From contig PCTW01000044.1 in assembly GCA_002786715.1 (NCBI GenBank), forward strand, positions 40,146 through 104,145: a stretch of DNA of 64,000 bases, in the 5' to 3' direction. Made by a program: the position numbers and the translations under genes. This stretch comes from Bdellovibrio sp. CG22_combo_CG10-13_8_21_14_all_39_27. GTDB taxonomy: Bacteria > Bdellovibrionota > Bacteriovoracia > Bacteriovoracales > Bacteriovoracaceae. The notes under the pieces were generated by a model. It searched no databases. It was not told where the DNA came from and saw nothing but the letters and a program-made list of their open reading frames with translations. This document shows positions 1 through 7,841 of the stretch, in pieces (positions within the stretch are counted from its first letter, which is position 1; each line of letters begins with the position of its first letter).

Positions 1-495
1 GCAATGTCTTTGGTCATGATGATGATCCTTTTAAGTATTGTCTTTAAGGATATCAAGCTTGCAGCTCTTTCTATGATACCAAACCTCGTCCCTTTACTTG
101 TTGGTGGGGCCATTATGAAATTAATGGGAGAATACATCGATATTGGAACATCTCTGGTTTATGCCGTCTCTTTAGGAATTGCTGTCGATGACACCATTCA
201 CTTTGTGGCCAATTATAAAATCTATAAAGATCAAGGATTGTCCCCTTATGAAGCTTGCCATGAAATTTTCAAAGTAACAGGAAAAGCCCTAGTCGTAACA
301 ACTTTATTATTAGTGGTGGGCTTTGGTTCATTTATCTTTGCAGATTTTGTTCCGAATCACAATTTTGGAGTTCTCTGCTCGATCATCTTACTTGTTGCTC
401 TTCTTTGTGATTTGGTTCTATTACCTGCTTTGCTCTATATCCTTGATCCCCAGAAAGCAAAAACCGAGGCGAAGCTTCAAGTAACAAATCCTTAA
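1..495 (+). CDS. C-terminal end of an MMPL/RND-superfamily exporter (partial)
   Basis: The reading frame is open from the first base, so this is the 3' end of a longer gene. About 160 residues are visible, almost all membrane segments. The stretch GIAVDDTIHFVANY matches the acidic transmembrane motif of the second half of RND-superfamily 'predicted exporters' (MMPL/HpnN/Patched-like), where the paired Asp residues take part in proton relay. A short polar tail with a few Lys/Glu follows the last helix. The substrate cannot be judged from this piece. The next gene starts 45 bp downstream on the same strand. Confidence 0.8.
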   Translation, partial: AMSLVMMMILLSIVFKDIKLAALSMIPNLVPLLVGGAIMKLMGEYIDIGTSLVYAVSLGIAVDDTIHFVANYKIYKDQGLSPYEACHEIFKVTGKALVVTTLLLVVGFGSFIFADFVPNHNFGVLCSIILLVALLCDLVLLPALLYILDPQKAKTEAKLQVTNP

Positions 496-539
496 GGGAA
501 TTAACTTTAAACTTTTCAAACTTCACATATACTAAAGGT

Positions 540-1352
540 ATGAAAGAATTTATTTTATACCTTAGAGAGCGTTATAACCCAAGTAGCTACGTACCTGTGA
601 TTTCTCTTGTTACAGTCACTTTGTTTCACCTCAATCATTACCTCTTTGCTTTCCATTCAATTCCAACCATCGTTCTTGTTATTGCTTCAATACTTTTGAT
701 GTTTCGATTATTGGATGATTTGGGAGAACTCGCTGAAGAGAAAAAACTTTACCCTCATCGCGTTCTTTCGAGATCATCAAAACCAAAGATATATTGGCTC
801 ATCTTCTTTCTTCTCTTTATCGTCAACGTTGTTTTGTTGTTTTGGCTGCAAAAAGGTAGCACCATCGTTTACACCTTTATTGGTTATACTTTTTTTCTAA
901 AACTCTATTATCACAAAATAAAAAAAATTATTCCTTCAACATATTTAAAAACACTTATTCCAATTACAAGGTATCCACTAACTGTTTATGTATTGCTTTC
1001 TGATTACACTCGACAATTTGCCACTTCCGAAGTTTTATTCTTTTTAGCATTTCTCTTTATTGCGCTAAGGCTTTATGACTGGAGTCATGATCAAGAACTT
1101 AATCGAAAAAAAATTGTCGTTGCTTGGTTGCAAACTCTTTACGGCGTTCTTTTAATTTGGGGACTATTTAGTGTTGAGTCTTTATTGGGAATGGAATTTT
1201 ATATCTTAAGAATAATGTCCATCGTTGGATTTATTATTTATGCCATAGATTTTCATTGGAAGAAATTTCTTCCAGCTTTTTCAATTGTTCACTTGACGCT
1301 TATTTTGAATTTGGCGCTACTTTTGATAAAGCAACGCCAAATGTTGCTTTGA
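540..1352 (+). CDS. UbiA-superfamily-like membrane prenyltransferase homologue
   Basis: A 270-residue protein with about eight hydrophobic segments. Two polar motifs sit where UbiA-family prenyltransferases keep their Asp-rich substrate and metal sites: RLLDDLGELAEEKKLYPHR near residues 55-75 and YDWSHDQE near 178-185 (DxxxD). UbiA enzymes transfer polyprenyl groups to aromatic or sugar acceptors in the membrane. The first motif lacks the canonical N-x-x-x-D start, so activity and acceptor are uncertain. An AAAGGT sequence precedes the ATG closely. The stop codon abuts the stop of the convergent gene (TGA|TTA). Confidence 0.55.
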   Translation: MKEFILYLRERYNPSSYVPVISLVTVTLFHLNHYLFAFHSIPTIVLVIASILLMFRLLDDLGELAEEKKLYPHRVLSRSSKPKIYWLIFFLLFIVNVVLLFWLQKGSTIVYTFIGYTFFLKLYYHKIKKIIPSTYLKTLIPITRYPLTVYVLLSDYTRQFATSEVLFFLAFLFIALRLYDWSHDQELNRKKIVVAWLQTLYGVLLIWGLFSVESLLGMEFYILRIMSIVGFIIYAIDFHWKKFLPAFSIVHLTLILNLALLLIKQRQMLL

Positions 1353-2357
1353 TTATCTTAGCGGAGGAGCGTAATGCAAGCCACCTTCTGTCCAAAGAGC
1401 ATTCTGCCCTCTAGCAAGCTTTAGTGGTGAATTCTTTCCAACATGTTGATCAAATATCTCTCCGTAATTTCCGACCTGCTTAATGACGTTATAGGCCCAG
1501 GCTTCATCAAGTCCTAAGGCTTGTCCATTACCTTCAGAAACACCTAAGAATCTCTTAATCCTCGGATCCTTATCTTTCTTCATTTTATCAACATTCATAG
1601 AAGTGATGCCAAGCTCTTCTGCCTCCATCAATGAATAAATAGTCCAAGTTACGATGTCAAACCACTGATCATCACCATGTCGAACAGCAGGAGCTAAAGG
1701 TTCTTTTGAAATGACTTCTGGAAGAATGATAAAATCATCAGGCTTTGGAGCCTTAGTTCTCTCTGCAGCGAGGCCAGAAGTATCAGTTGTGTAGGCATCA
1801 CAACGTCCCTTGAAAAATGTTTGAACCGTTTCATCGTTTGATTCAAAAACTACGGGTTTGAACTTCATTCGCTGAGCACGGAAATAATCAGAAAGATTCA
1901 ACTCGGTAGTTGTTCCCTGTTGGGTACAAATGGTGGCACCATTTAATTGCTTAGCACTCTTAATTTTAGAACTCTTTCTGACCATGAAACCTTGTCCATC
2001 ATAAAAAATAACAGGTGCAAAATTGAGCCCAAGTGAGCTGTCTCTCGTCAACGTATAGGTACTGTTTCGAGACAAAATATCAATTTCTCCTGACTGCAAA
2101 GCCGTGAAGCGAGATTGAGCTGAAAGCGAAACAAATTTCACTTTCTCACTATTTCCAAAAATCGCCGCAGCGAGTGCACGACAGACATCAACGTCGATTC
2201 CGGACCATTTCCCTTTAGAATCTGGAGTTGAAAATCCTGGTAGTCCTTGACTGACACCACAGACCAATTGCCCCTTAGACTTTACTGTTTTAAGAGTAGA
2301 TTCCGCTTGAGCAGATGACATAAGCGCCAATGCGAATAGAACCGCAATAAATTTCAT
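1353..2357 (-). CDS. Periplasmic amino-acid-binding protein, AapJ-like (orphan)
   Basis: A 334-residue solute-binding protein (family 3). Residues 1-18 form a signal peptide ending in AQA. The mature N-terminus reads LKTVKSKGQLVCGVSQGLPGF, followed by GIDVDVCRALAAAIFG. Together with the two-lobe length of about 315 residues this is typical of the general L-amino-acid binding proteins AapJ/BztA. These capture amino acids in the periplasm for an ABC importer. No permease or ATPase gene lies nearby, so it must pair with distant genes or act alone. The start is preceded by AAGGAG. Family assignment is firm; ligand is inferred. Confidence 0.85.
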   Translation of the reverse strand: MKFIAVLFALALMSSAQAESTLKTVKSKGQLVCGVSQGLPGFSTPDSKGKWSGIDVDVCRALAAAIFGNSEKVKFVSLSAQSRFTALQSGEIDILSRNSTYTLTRDSSLGLNFAPVIFYDGQGFMVRKSSKIKSAKQLNGATICTQQGTTTELNLSDYFRAQRMKFKPVVFESNDETVQTFFKGRCDAYTTDTSGLAAERTKAPKPDDFIILPEVISKEPLAPAVRHGDDQWFDIVTWTIYSLMEAEELGITSMNVDKMKKDKDPRIKRFLGVSEGNGQALGLDEAWAYNVIKQVGNYGEIFDQHVGKNSPLKLARGQNALWTEGGLHYAPPLR

Positions 2358-2458
2358 ACTATCTCCTTCTTTGATGAGCCCATATTGTTACTTTATAAGA
2401 GTTATTTGGCAACATTTGAAGAATTTCACTCAAGTATAAAGATATTTAGATGTAAAAC

Positions 2459-2587
2459 TTGAAATCTGATAAATATAAGAAGCTAAAAATCTATTTTAAA
2501 TTCATCGTCCTGATCTTTCTTTTAGTCTCTTGTTCGGGACCTGCAAAAACTGCAGAACTTAAAACGGTTAATGCATGCAAGTTATAA
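2459..2587 (+). pseudogene. Possible tiny lipoprotein or lipoprotein-gene remnant
   Basis: Lies in the roughly 410-bp gap between the orphan binding protein and the next exported protein. From a TTG codon the frame encodes 42 residues. It has a basic start (KSDKYKKLK), a hydrophobic stretch and a lipobox ending LLVSC, then about 17 residues before a stop. The signal is convincing as a lipoprotein leader, but there is no ATG, no clear ribosome-binding site and almost no mature protein. A truncated gene is the likelier reading. Nothing else recognisable was seen in the gap. Confidence 0.3.
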
Positions 2588-2767
2588 ATCAGAACAAGAA
2601 AAAATTCTCCTTTAAAAATCAATAACCTGTCTAGAATCTCTTGGAGTGTCACTCGCAAGAGCTGTGGGGGACCACATAGAATCTTTAATTAAACATTAAT
2701 CAAAGACTTGCCCAGCTCCGTTACCTTTTGCATAATAACCTTATTCAAACTGAACGGGAGAACACTA

Positions 2768-3031
2768 ATGATTAAATCAATCATGACCATTGCAACATTG
2801 TCATTTGCTCTATCAGCTTTTGCTGTAGATTATCAGGCCAATCTCAATGTGAACAAAGAGCTCCTTGAAGAAATGAATAAACTGGACGAGGATTTTGATC
2901 TCATAAATAATCAAGTTCAACTCAATGTTGATTATGCTCAGGGAAGTGATTGCATTATTGAATTTGAATTTCATGGTTTGAAATTCACTAATGACCACCT
3001 CTGCAAATTAAACGAAACTGAGAATCAATAA
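2768..3031 (+). CDS. Small exported protein of unknown function
   Basis: An 87-residue protein starting at the ATG behind CGGGAG; an in-frame upstream ATG at 2708 has no such site. Residues 1-19 form a signal peptide ending in SAFA. The mature part (about 68 residues) is acidic, with a leucine/asparagine-rich helical start and two cysteines near the end that could form a disulfide. No family recognised. The stop overlaps the next ATG by one base (TAATG), so the two are probably translated together and may act together in the envelope. Confidence 0.6.
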   Translation: MIKSIMTIATLSFALSAFAVDYQANLNVNKELLEEMNKLDEDFDLINNQVQLNVDYAQGSDCIIEFEFHGLKFTNDHLCKLNETENQ

Positions 3032-3417
3032 TGAAAAAAATATGCATTCTGACCCTCTTCTTATTCACTTCATGTGCTAAAATGCCTTGGCAGAAAAATC
3101 AAAGTACACAGAGCTCCACATCTCAAATACAAGACTATACAGGCCAAATTCGCCAGAGATTAATTGATAATTATGCCAATATTCTTTTTTGTTATGAGAG
3201 ATACGGTAGTGGTGAAATCCAAGGAGGGATCTCTATTCGAGTTGCCATTAATAAGCATGGAAGTGTGAATTCAGTCACCCTAGTAAAAGACTCTTTAAAA
3301 AACTTAAAAATCAAAGGTTGTGTGATAAAAACCGTCTCTTCAATCATGTTCCCTCCTCACTCCAAGAAACAAGACGTGATTCTAATTCAGCCATTCAATT
3401 TTTCAGCTAAAAAGTAA
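3031..3417 (+). CDS. Lipoprotein with AgmX/PglI-type C-terminal domain
   Basis: A 128-residue lipoprotein: signal peptide with lipobox FTSC (Cys15), a Ser/Gln linker, then a domain of about 90 residues. The domain matches the TonB-like AgmX/PglI C-terminal family: a CYER segment, a G-x-V/I-x-I-R-V strand, 'NKHGSVNSV', a second Cys in 'KGCVIKTV', the FPPH segment and a final PFNF strand. The family was first linked to gliding and envelope complexes in myxobacteria and its biochemical role is unknown. Translation is coupled to the upstream small protein. The stop abuts the stop of the convergent glycosyltransferase gene. Confidence 0.65.
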   Translation: MKKICILTLFLFTSCAKMPWQKNQSTQSSTSQIQDYTGQIRQRLIDNYANILFCYERYGSGEIQGGISIRVAINKHGSVNSVTLVKDSLKNLKIKGCVIKTVSSIMFPPHSKKQDVILIQPFNFSAKK

Positions 3418-4482
3418 TTAATGAAGAATATTTTTATCGGCGAGCAGCTCTTTCACTCTTTTTTGAAAAAGGACTTCGCTAAATCCCTGAACCGATTTAT
3501 GCCATTCTAAGGCATTATCGTGAAATTTATCACCAACATGATTTTTAGACCAATCAATAATCTTATCGATGTTTTCAAAACTAAAGACGCCTGAAGATAT
3601 ATTTTCCAACTTGGAAAAGCCTTTTAAGGTGAGAACGGGTCTCCCTGTCGCCAAAGTCGCAAGGGCATTTTCATGAAAACTTGAAGTTGAAAAATCAATC
3701 AATGCAATTGAAGCAGCCAGCATCGGGGCCATTTCCCCTGCACATCGAGGGCCGTAAAAACGAGTATCTTCGTTTTCCTTTTTTAAACTTGATAGTTGAT
3801 CGTCAAAACCCACAAAACGATATTTGATATGGGAAGACTCAAGTTTATCGATGAGATTTTGGGCCTTATCAAGACTTAAATCTGTTGCTTCAATTGTAAC
3901 AAAGTCATGGGGAAAAAGTTCTCTCTGGGTCTTTGGAAACAAGGGATACTCATGAGTTTTAAAAAAAGGAGCTACAACTTCTACTTTGGGAACAAGGCCC
4001 TCAAATAATTCTTTTTGCTCTTGGTTGGTCACCCAAAGCTCATCTACTTCACAAAGCTGATCTTTCGCCCATTTCTTTAAGCGAGATCTAAACAATCGAT
4101 CGCGCAGGAGAATTGGTTCTGTAGTCCACGGAAGTTCGTCGATCAGATAAGTAATCTGCTTTGATTTATCACAACGCTTTATTCCTTGAGACAAACCTCG
4201 ACTAATATTAATAACAGTGTCGACAGTACATGAGATATGAAGGTTCTTGGCCGCTCCAGGAATAAGAAATGACCATTTAAATAAATCGTTTTCTTTTTCG
4301 ACAAATTTTGACAAATAACTCGAGTGAATTCTTCTTAACTCTGCAGGCCCTAAGATTGCTTTTGGTCTATGTACAAGAGTGAAAATTTCGGCATCTTCAA
4401 TTAAATCTAGAAAAGTTTCAAAGATCGCTGTTGTCCAGTTTCTTTCTACTAATTGATCACAGGTCAAAACAACCTTCGACAT
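3418..4482 (-). CDS. Glycosyltransferase-like protein (GT-B/GT4 type)
   Basis: A 354-residue cytoplasmic protein. The first half carries a Rossmann-like pattern with 'ITYLIDELPW' and 'VDELWVTNQEQKELF', typical of the receptor-side domain of GT4 glycosyltransferases. The second half has 'RFYGPR...MAPMLAASIALIDFSTSSFHENALATLATGRPVLTL'. This resembles the sugar-nucleotide donor site, with the 'E-x7-G-x-P-V' signature kept as ENALATLATGRPVL. Donor and acceptor are unknown. It sits 9 bp from a UXS-like epimerase gene, suggesting surface-polysaccharide or glycan decoration. Confidence 0.65.
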   Translation of the reverse strand: MSKVVLTCDQLVERNWTTAIFETFLDLIEDAEIFTLVHRPKAILGPAELRRIHSSYLSKFVEKENDLFKWSFLIPGAAKNLHISCTVDTVINISRGLSQGIKRCDKSKQITYLIDELPWTTEPILLRDRLFRSRLKKWAKDQLCEVDELWVTNQEQKELFEGLVPKVEVVAPFFKTHEYPLFPKTQRELFPHDFVTIEATDLSLDKAQNLIDKLESSHIKYRFVGFDDQLSSLKKENEDTRFYGPRCAGEMAPMLAASIALIDFSTSSFHENALATLATGRPVLTLKGFSKLENISSGVFSFENIDKIIDWSKNHVGDKFHDNALEWHKSVQGFSEVLFQKRVKELLADKNILH

Positions 4483-4491
4483 TATCGTTCC

Positions 4492-5469
4492 TTACTTACG
4501 TAGACTCTGAAAATATTCAGCTGTTTTTTTAAGACCAACATCAAAAGTGACTTCGGGTTTGTAATCACTGATGGCCTGAAGCTTGTTTATATTTGGACGC
4601 CGTTGACGTGGATCATCTTCAGGTAGTGGAAGATTGATGATTTTTGATTGAGAACCTAAAACCTTAACAATATACTCCGCTGCTTCTTTTATCGAATACT
4701 CATCAGGGTTTCCAATATTAAAAGGTGTGTGAATATTAGTATGCATAACATTGTGGATACCTTGTACCAAGTCTGTTACGAAGCAAAATGAACGCGTCTG
4801 CGAGCCATCTCCGTAAACAGTAATATCCTCATTTGCCAGTGCTTGATTAATAAAATTGGGAATAACTCGGCCATCATCTGGTCTCATGCGAGGACCATAT
4901 GTATTGAAAATACGAACGATACGAGTATCGACGTTGAATTGCCTGTAATAGGTCATCGTGAGAGCTTCAGCAAAGCGCTTCGATTCATCATAGCAAGAGC
5001 GTGGCCCAACTGGATTGACTGACCCAACATACTCCTCAACTTGAGGATGGATCTCTGGGTCGCCATAAACCTCAGAAGTTGAAGCTTCTAAAAAACGAGC
5101 ATGCTTCTCTTTTGCCAGTTCTAAGAGATTCCATGTCCCAACTGAATTTACTTTCATGATCTCAAGAGGAATTATCTTAAAATCGATTGGAGAAGCTGGT
5201 GAAGCCAATGAGAAAATATAATCGATATTCTGCCCTTTGAAGTCTGGCAATCCTACAGAAATATCTTGTTCATGAAATTCAAAATTTGGATACTTGCTTA
5301 AAATTTCAATATTACTTTTTGAACCAGTGACAAAGTTATCAAGTCCAATCACTTTACAACCTAGTCCTAAATAAAACTCACACAGATAAGAAGGGACGAA
5401 ACCTGCAGCTCCAGCGACGATTGCTGTTTTACCTTCTAAAGTTTGTGGAAGTTGAACTCGTTGAGGCAT
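4492..5469 (-). CDS. NAD-dependent epimerase/UDP-glucuronate decarboxylase-like (UXS family)
   Basis: A 325-residue extended short-chain dehydrogenase. Visible landmarks: GAAGFVPSYL nucleotide loop near residue 20, 'LDNFVTGSKSN' binding the NAD ribose, 'ASTSEVYGDP', the catalytic YDESK (Tyr-x-x-x-Lys), 'RIFNTYGPRMRPDDGRVIPNFI' and 'YGDGSQTRSFCFV'. These match UDP-xylose synthases, which decarboxylate UDP-glucuronate, and close sugar-nucleotide epimerases. The nucleotide loop reads GAAGFV rather than the usual GGAGFI. Neighbouring glycosyltransferase and transporter genes support a role in surface glycan synthesis. Exact substrate is inferred. Confidence 0.8.
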   Translation of the reverse strand: MPQRVQLPQTLEGKTAIVAGAAGFVPSYLCEFYLGLGCKVIGLDNFVTGSKSNIEILSKYPNFEFHEQDISVGLPDFKGQNIDYIFSLASPASPIDFKIIPLEIMKVNSVGTWNLLELAKEKHARFLEASTSEVYGDPEIHPQVEEYVGSVNPVGPRSCYDESKRFAEALTMTYYRQFNVDTRIVRIFNTYGPRMRPDDGRVIPNFINQALANEDITVYGDGSQTRSFCFVTDLVQGIHNVMHTNIHTPFNIGNPDEYSIKEAAEYIVKVLGSQSKIINLPLPEDDPRQRRPNINKLQAISDYKPEVTFDVGLKKTAEYFQSLRK

Positions 5470-5491
5470 GAATACTCCAAAGGTCTGTGAC

Positions 5492-6391
5492 CTAGTAATG
5501 CTTCAATTGAATGACTGTAGAGCCAAGAATGAGTAAAGCCCCACCTATCAATTGAATAGGTTCTAAAGTTGCTTCTAAGAATACCCAATTCAGCGTAAGT
5601 GCGCAAAAGGGAAAGAACATTTCTGCTAATGTTGCAAGGCGTGCAGGGATTTTTTTAAGCCCCTGGTAGTAGAAAAACATACCGAGAAGCCCTGATAAAA
5701 GAACCATAAGTCCTATTTTTGGCCACACATCCCTTCCGATTGAAAAAACTCCCTCGACAGAGGTTAATGTGGTGAGTAGAAAAACTAGTCCAAAAGCAAA
5801 TCGAAGTCCCATGATCTCTTGAACTTTGTACCCCTCGCTGGAAAGCTTTTTACCGAAAACAGTTGATGCTCCCCAACCTGCTACGGCCAATAAAGTAAGA
5901 CCATAACCCATGAGATGCTTATCACTTAACATTTTCATCGACCAATCAAGATGGCTTAAGCCTGGTAAAATATCTTTAGAACTAATCAAGAAACCACCAA
6001 ACAAACAAAGCAATGCCCAACCAATAAACTTTTGATGTATCGGTTCTTTCAAAATTATTCGCGCCAATAAAATAGCGACCAAAGGTTGGAGTTTTTGCAA
6101 AAGAATAACCAATGATGGGTTAATCAATGTAAAGGCCCTGGTAAATGCAAGCGTCGACAATGCCGAACCAATGCCACCAATCACCACAAAAGAAAAAATA
6201 TGGGAAACTCGTGCATTCCAAATTCGCTTAAAATCTTTTAACAGAATAGGAATAAAAATGACTGTCAAAATGAGATGTTCACCAAAGACAATTTGCTCAG
6301 CTGAGGCTCCACCAAAAAGCAATGGGTAGCGAATAAGGGTATCAAGTGCCCAAAGTGAAGTCGCAATAATAATATAGAGAATTCCGCTCAC
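5492..6391 (-). CDS. EamA/DMT-family transporter
   Basis: A 299-residue protein with ten predicted membrane helices in two five-helix halves, each with an EamA-type pattern. The first half has 'STLAFTRAFTLINPSLVILLQKLQPLVAILLARIILKE' and the second has 'FFYYQGLKKIPARLATLAEMFFPF', typical of the drug/metabolite transporter superfamily. These carry small metabolites across the inner membrane. Its start overlaps the stop of trmFO by four bases (ATGA), so it is translated from the same message, although no functional link is evident. Substrate unknown. Confidence 0.8.
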   Translation of the reverse strand: MSGILYIIIATSLWALDTLIRYPLLFGGASAEQIVFGEHLILTVIFIPILLKDFKRIWNARVSHIFSFVVIGGIGSALSTLAFTRAFTLINPSLVILLQKLQPLVAILLARIILKEPIHQKFIGWALLCLFGGFLISSKDILPGLSHLDWSMKMLSDKHLMGYGLTLLAVAGWGASTVFGKKLSSEGYKVQEIMGLRFAFGLVFLLTTLTSVEGVFSIGRDVWPKIGLMVLLSGLLGMFFYYQGLKKIPARLATLAEMFFPFCALTLNWVFLEATLEPIQLIGGALLILGSTVIQLKHY

Positions 6392-7770
6392 AGAATTTCC
6401 TTGAGCTGTTCTTGGTAAAATTGATCAAAGATTTCTCGTGCTCTCTTGGCAACTTTCGCTTTTTTAATTTTCTTAATCTGCTTGCGCATTCTGCGTTCTT
6501 CTTTCGTAAGTTCAACTGGAGGCATTAAGCCTACATTAATATTCGAAGGCACTGCTTTGTCAGCAGTCATAATATAATTAACGAGGGCACCCATACAGGT
6601 TTCAACCGGATAACTCAAAGGTTCACGGCCTTTGATTAGCGCCAAGATTTGAGTTCCTACATAGAGACCGGAAGCCGCGCTTTCGGTATAACCCTCAACT
6701 CCTGTCATCTGTCCCGCAAAAAAGACTTTAGGGAATTCGCGACTGGATTGATTGTTATTTAAAATTTTCTTGGCATTTAAAAAAGTATTTCGATGAACCG
6801 AACCGAGATGAAAAAATGAGGCATTTTCTAGTCCCGGAATCATTTTGAAGATTCGCGTTTGTTCTGGGTATTTCAAGCGAGTTTGAAAACCAACTAAGTT
6901 AAAAGCTGAACCCAATCTGTTTTCTCTTCGGAGTTGAACGGCTGCGTATGGAATTTCTCCATTAGGTAATTCCAAACCAATGGGTTTCATACAAGAGAAA
7001 CGCGCTGTCTCTGGTCCTCGCTCGGCCATCAAGTCGATAGGTAAACAGGCTTCAAAAAATTTCCAATCTTCAAATTCTTTTGCTTGCACCTTTTCAGCTT
7101 GAACGAGTTCGTGAATAAACGCTTCGTATTGCTCTTTATTCATGGGCGCATTGAGATAATCGGCCACTTGTCCTTCCTCTTCAGGAACAGGCTTATGGCG
7201 ATCTTTGTAATAGAGTTTTGTATAATCGAGAGAATCTCCATCGACGATGGGAGCGATAGCATCATAAAAGTAGAGATCTTCTTTTGCCAAAACGTTTTGC
7301 ATCCAATTCTCAAGATCTTTATGAGGCAATGGACCAGTGGCCACAACTGTGTAATCGCAACTTAGCTCGGACATTAGGGCCAACGGATCTTTCGCGATTT
7401 GATCTTGAACAGTAATCAAAGGATGATCTGTTAAGACTTTCGTCATAATGGTCCCGAAGTGAATTCGGTCCACGGCCAAGGCGTCCCCAGCTGGAACAGC
7501 GGCTTCTTTTGCACTTTTTAATATGATTGAACCCAGCGCCTCCATCTCATACTTGAGCATGCCATGAGGAGCATTGGCATCCATTGACTTTAAGGAGTTG
7601 GTACAAACGAGTTCACCGAAAGCTTCAGTTGTTTGAGCTGGAGTTTTTTCAATTCTCTTTGATTCAACGAGAACAACTTGGACGCCATGTTGGGCCAAAA
7701 AAAAAGCGGCTTCCGAGCCCGCCATTCCTGCACCAATGACTAAGACTTTTGGTCTATGATCAACATTCAT
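6388..7770 (-). CDS. trmFO: Methylenetetrahydrofolate--tRNA-(uracil-5-)-methyltransferase TrmFO
   Basis: A 460-residue FAD protein. It opens with the dinucleotide-binding motif VIGAGMAGSEAAFFLA, then 'ETTEAFGELVCTNSLKS'-type sequence (here TTEAFGELVCTNSLKSM), 'GTIMTKVL', and near the C-terminus 'FFAGQMTGVEGYTESAASGL'. All are hallmarks of TrmFO/Gid, which methylates U54 of tRNA to ribothymidine using methylene-THF and FADH2. A basic tail of about 35 residues (rich in Lys/Arg) extends past the flavoprotein core and may touch tRNA. Homologues of this length are usual in deltaproteobacteria-like groups. The start lies 72 bp from the divergent nadE gene. Confidence 0.93.
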   Translation of the reverse strand: MNVDHRPKVLVIGAGMAGSEAAFFLAQHGVQVVLVESKRIEKTPAQTTEAFGELVCTNSLKSMDANAPHGMLKYEMEALGSIILKSAKEAAVPAGDALAVDRIHFGTIMTKVLTDHPLITVQDQIAKDPLALMSELSCDYTVVATGPLPHKDLENWMQNVLAKEDLYFYDAIAPIVDGDSLDYTKLYYKDRHKPVPEEEGQVADYLNAPMNKEQYEAFIHELVQAEKVQAKEFEDWKFFEACLPIDLMAERGPETARFSCMKPIGLELPNGEIPYAAVQLRRENRLGSAFNLVGFQTRLKYPEQTRIFKMIPGLENASFFHLGSVHRNTFLNAKKILNNNQSSREFPKVFFAGQMTGVEGYTESAASGLYVGTQILALIKGREPLSYPVETCMGALVNYIMTADKAVPSNINVGLMPPVELTKEERRMRKQIKKIKKAKVAKRAREIFDQFYQEQLKEIL

Positions 7771-7841
7771 TTTGTGATACCAAAGTGATGCGAGTATAAT
7801 CGCGATATTAATAGCTTGGTGTTACCCTACAGGGAGCAAAG

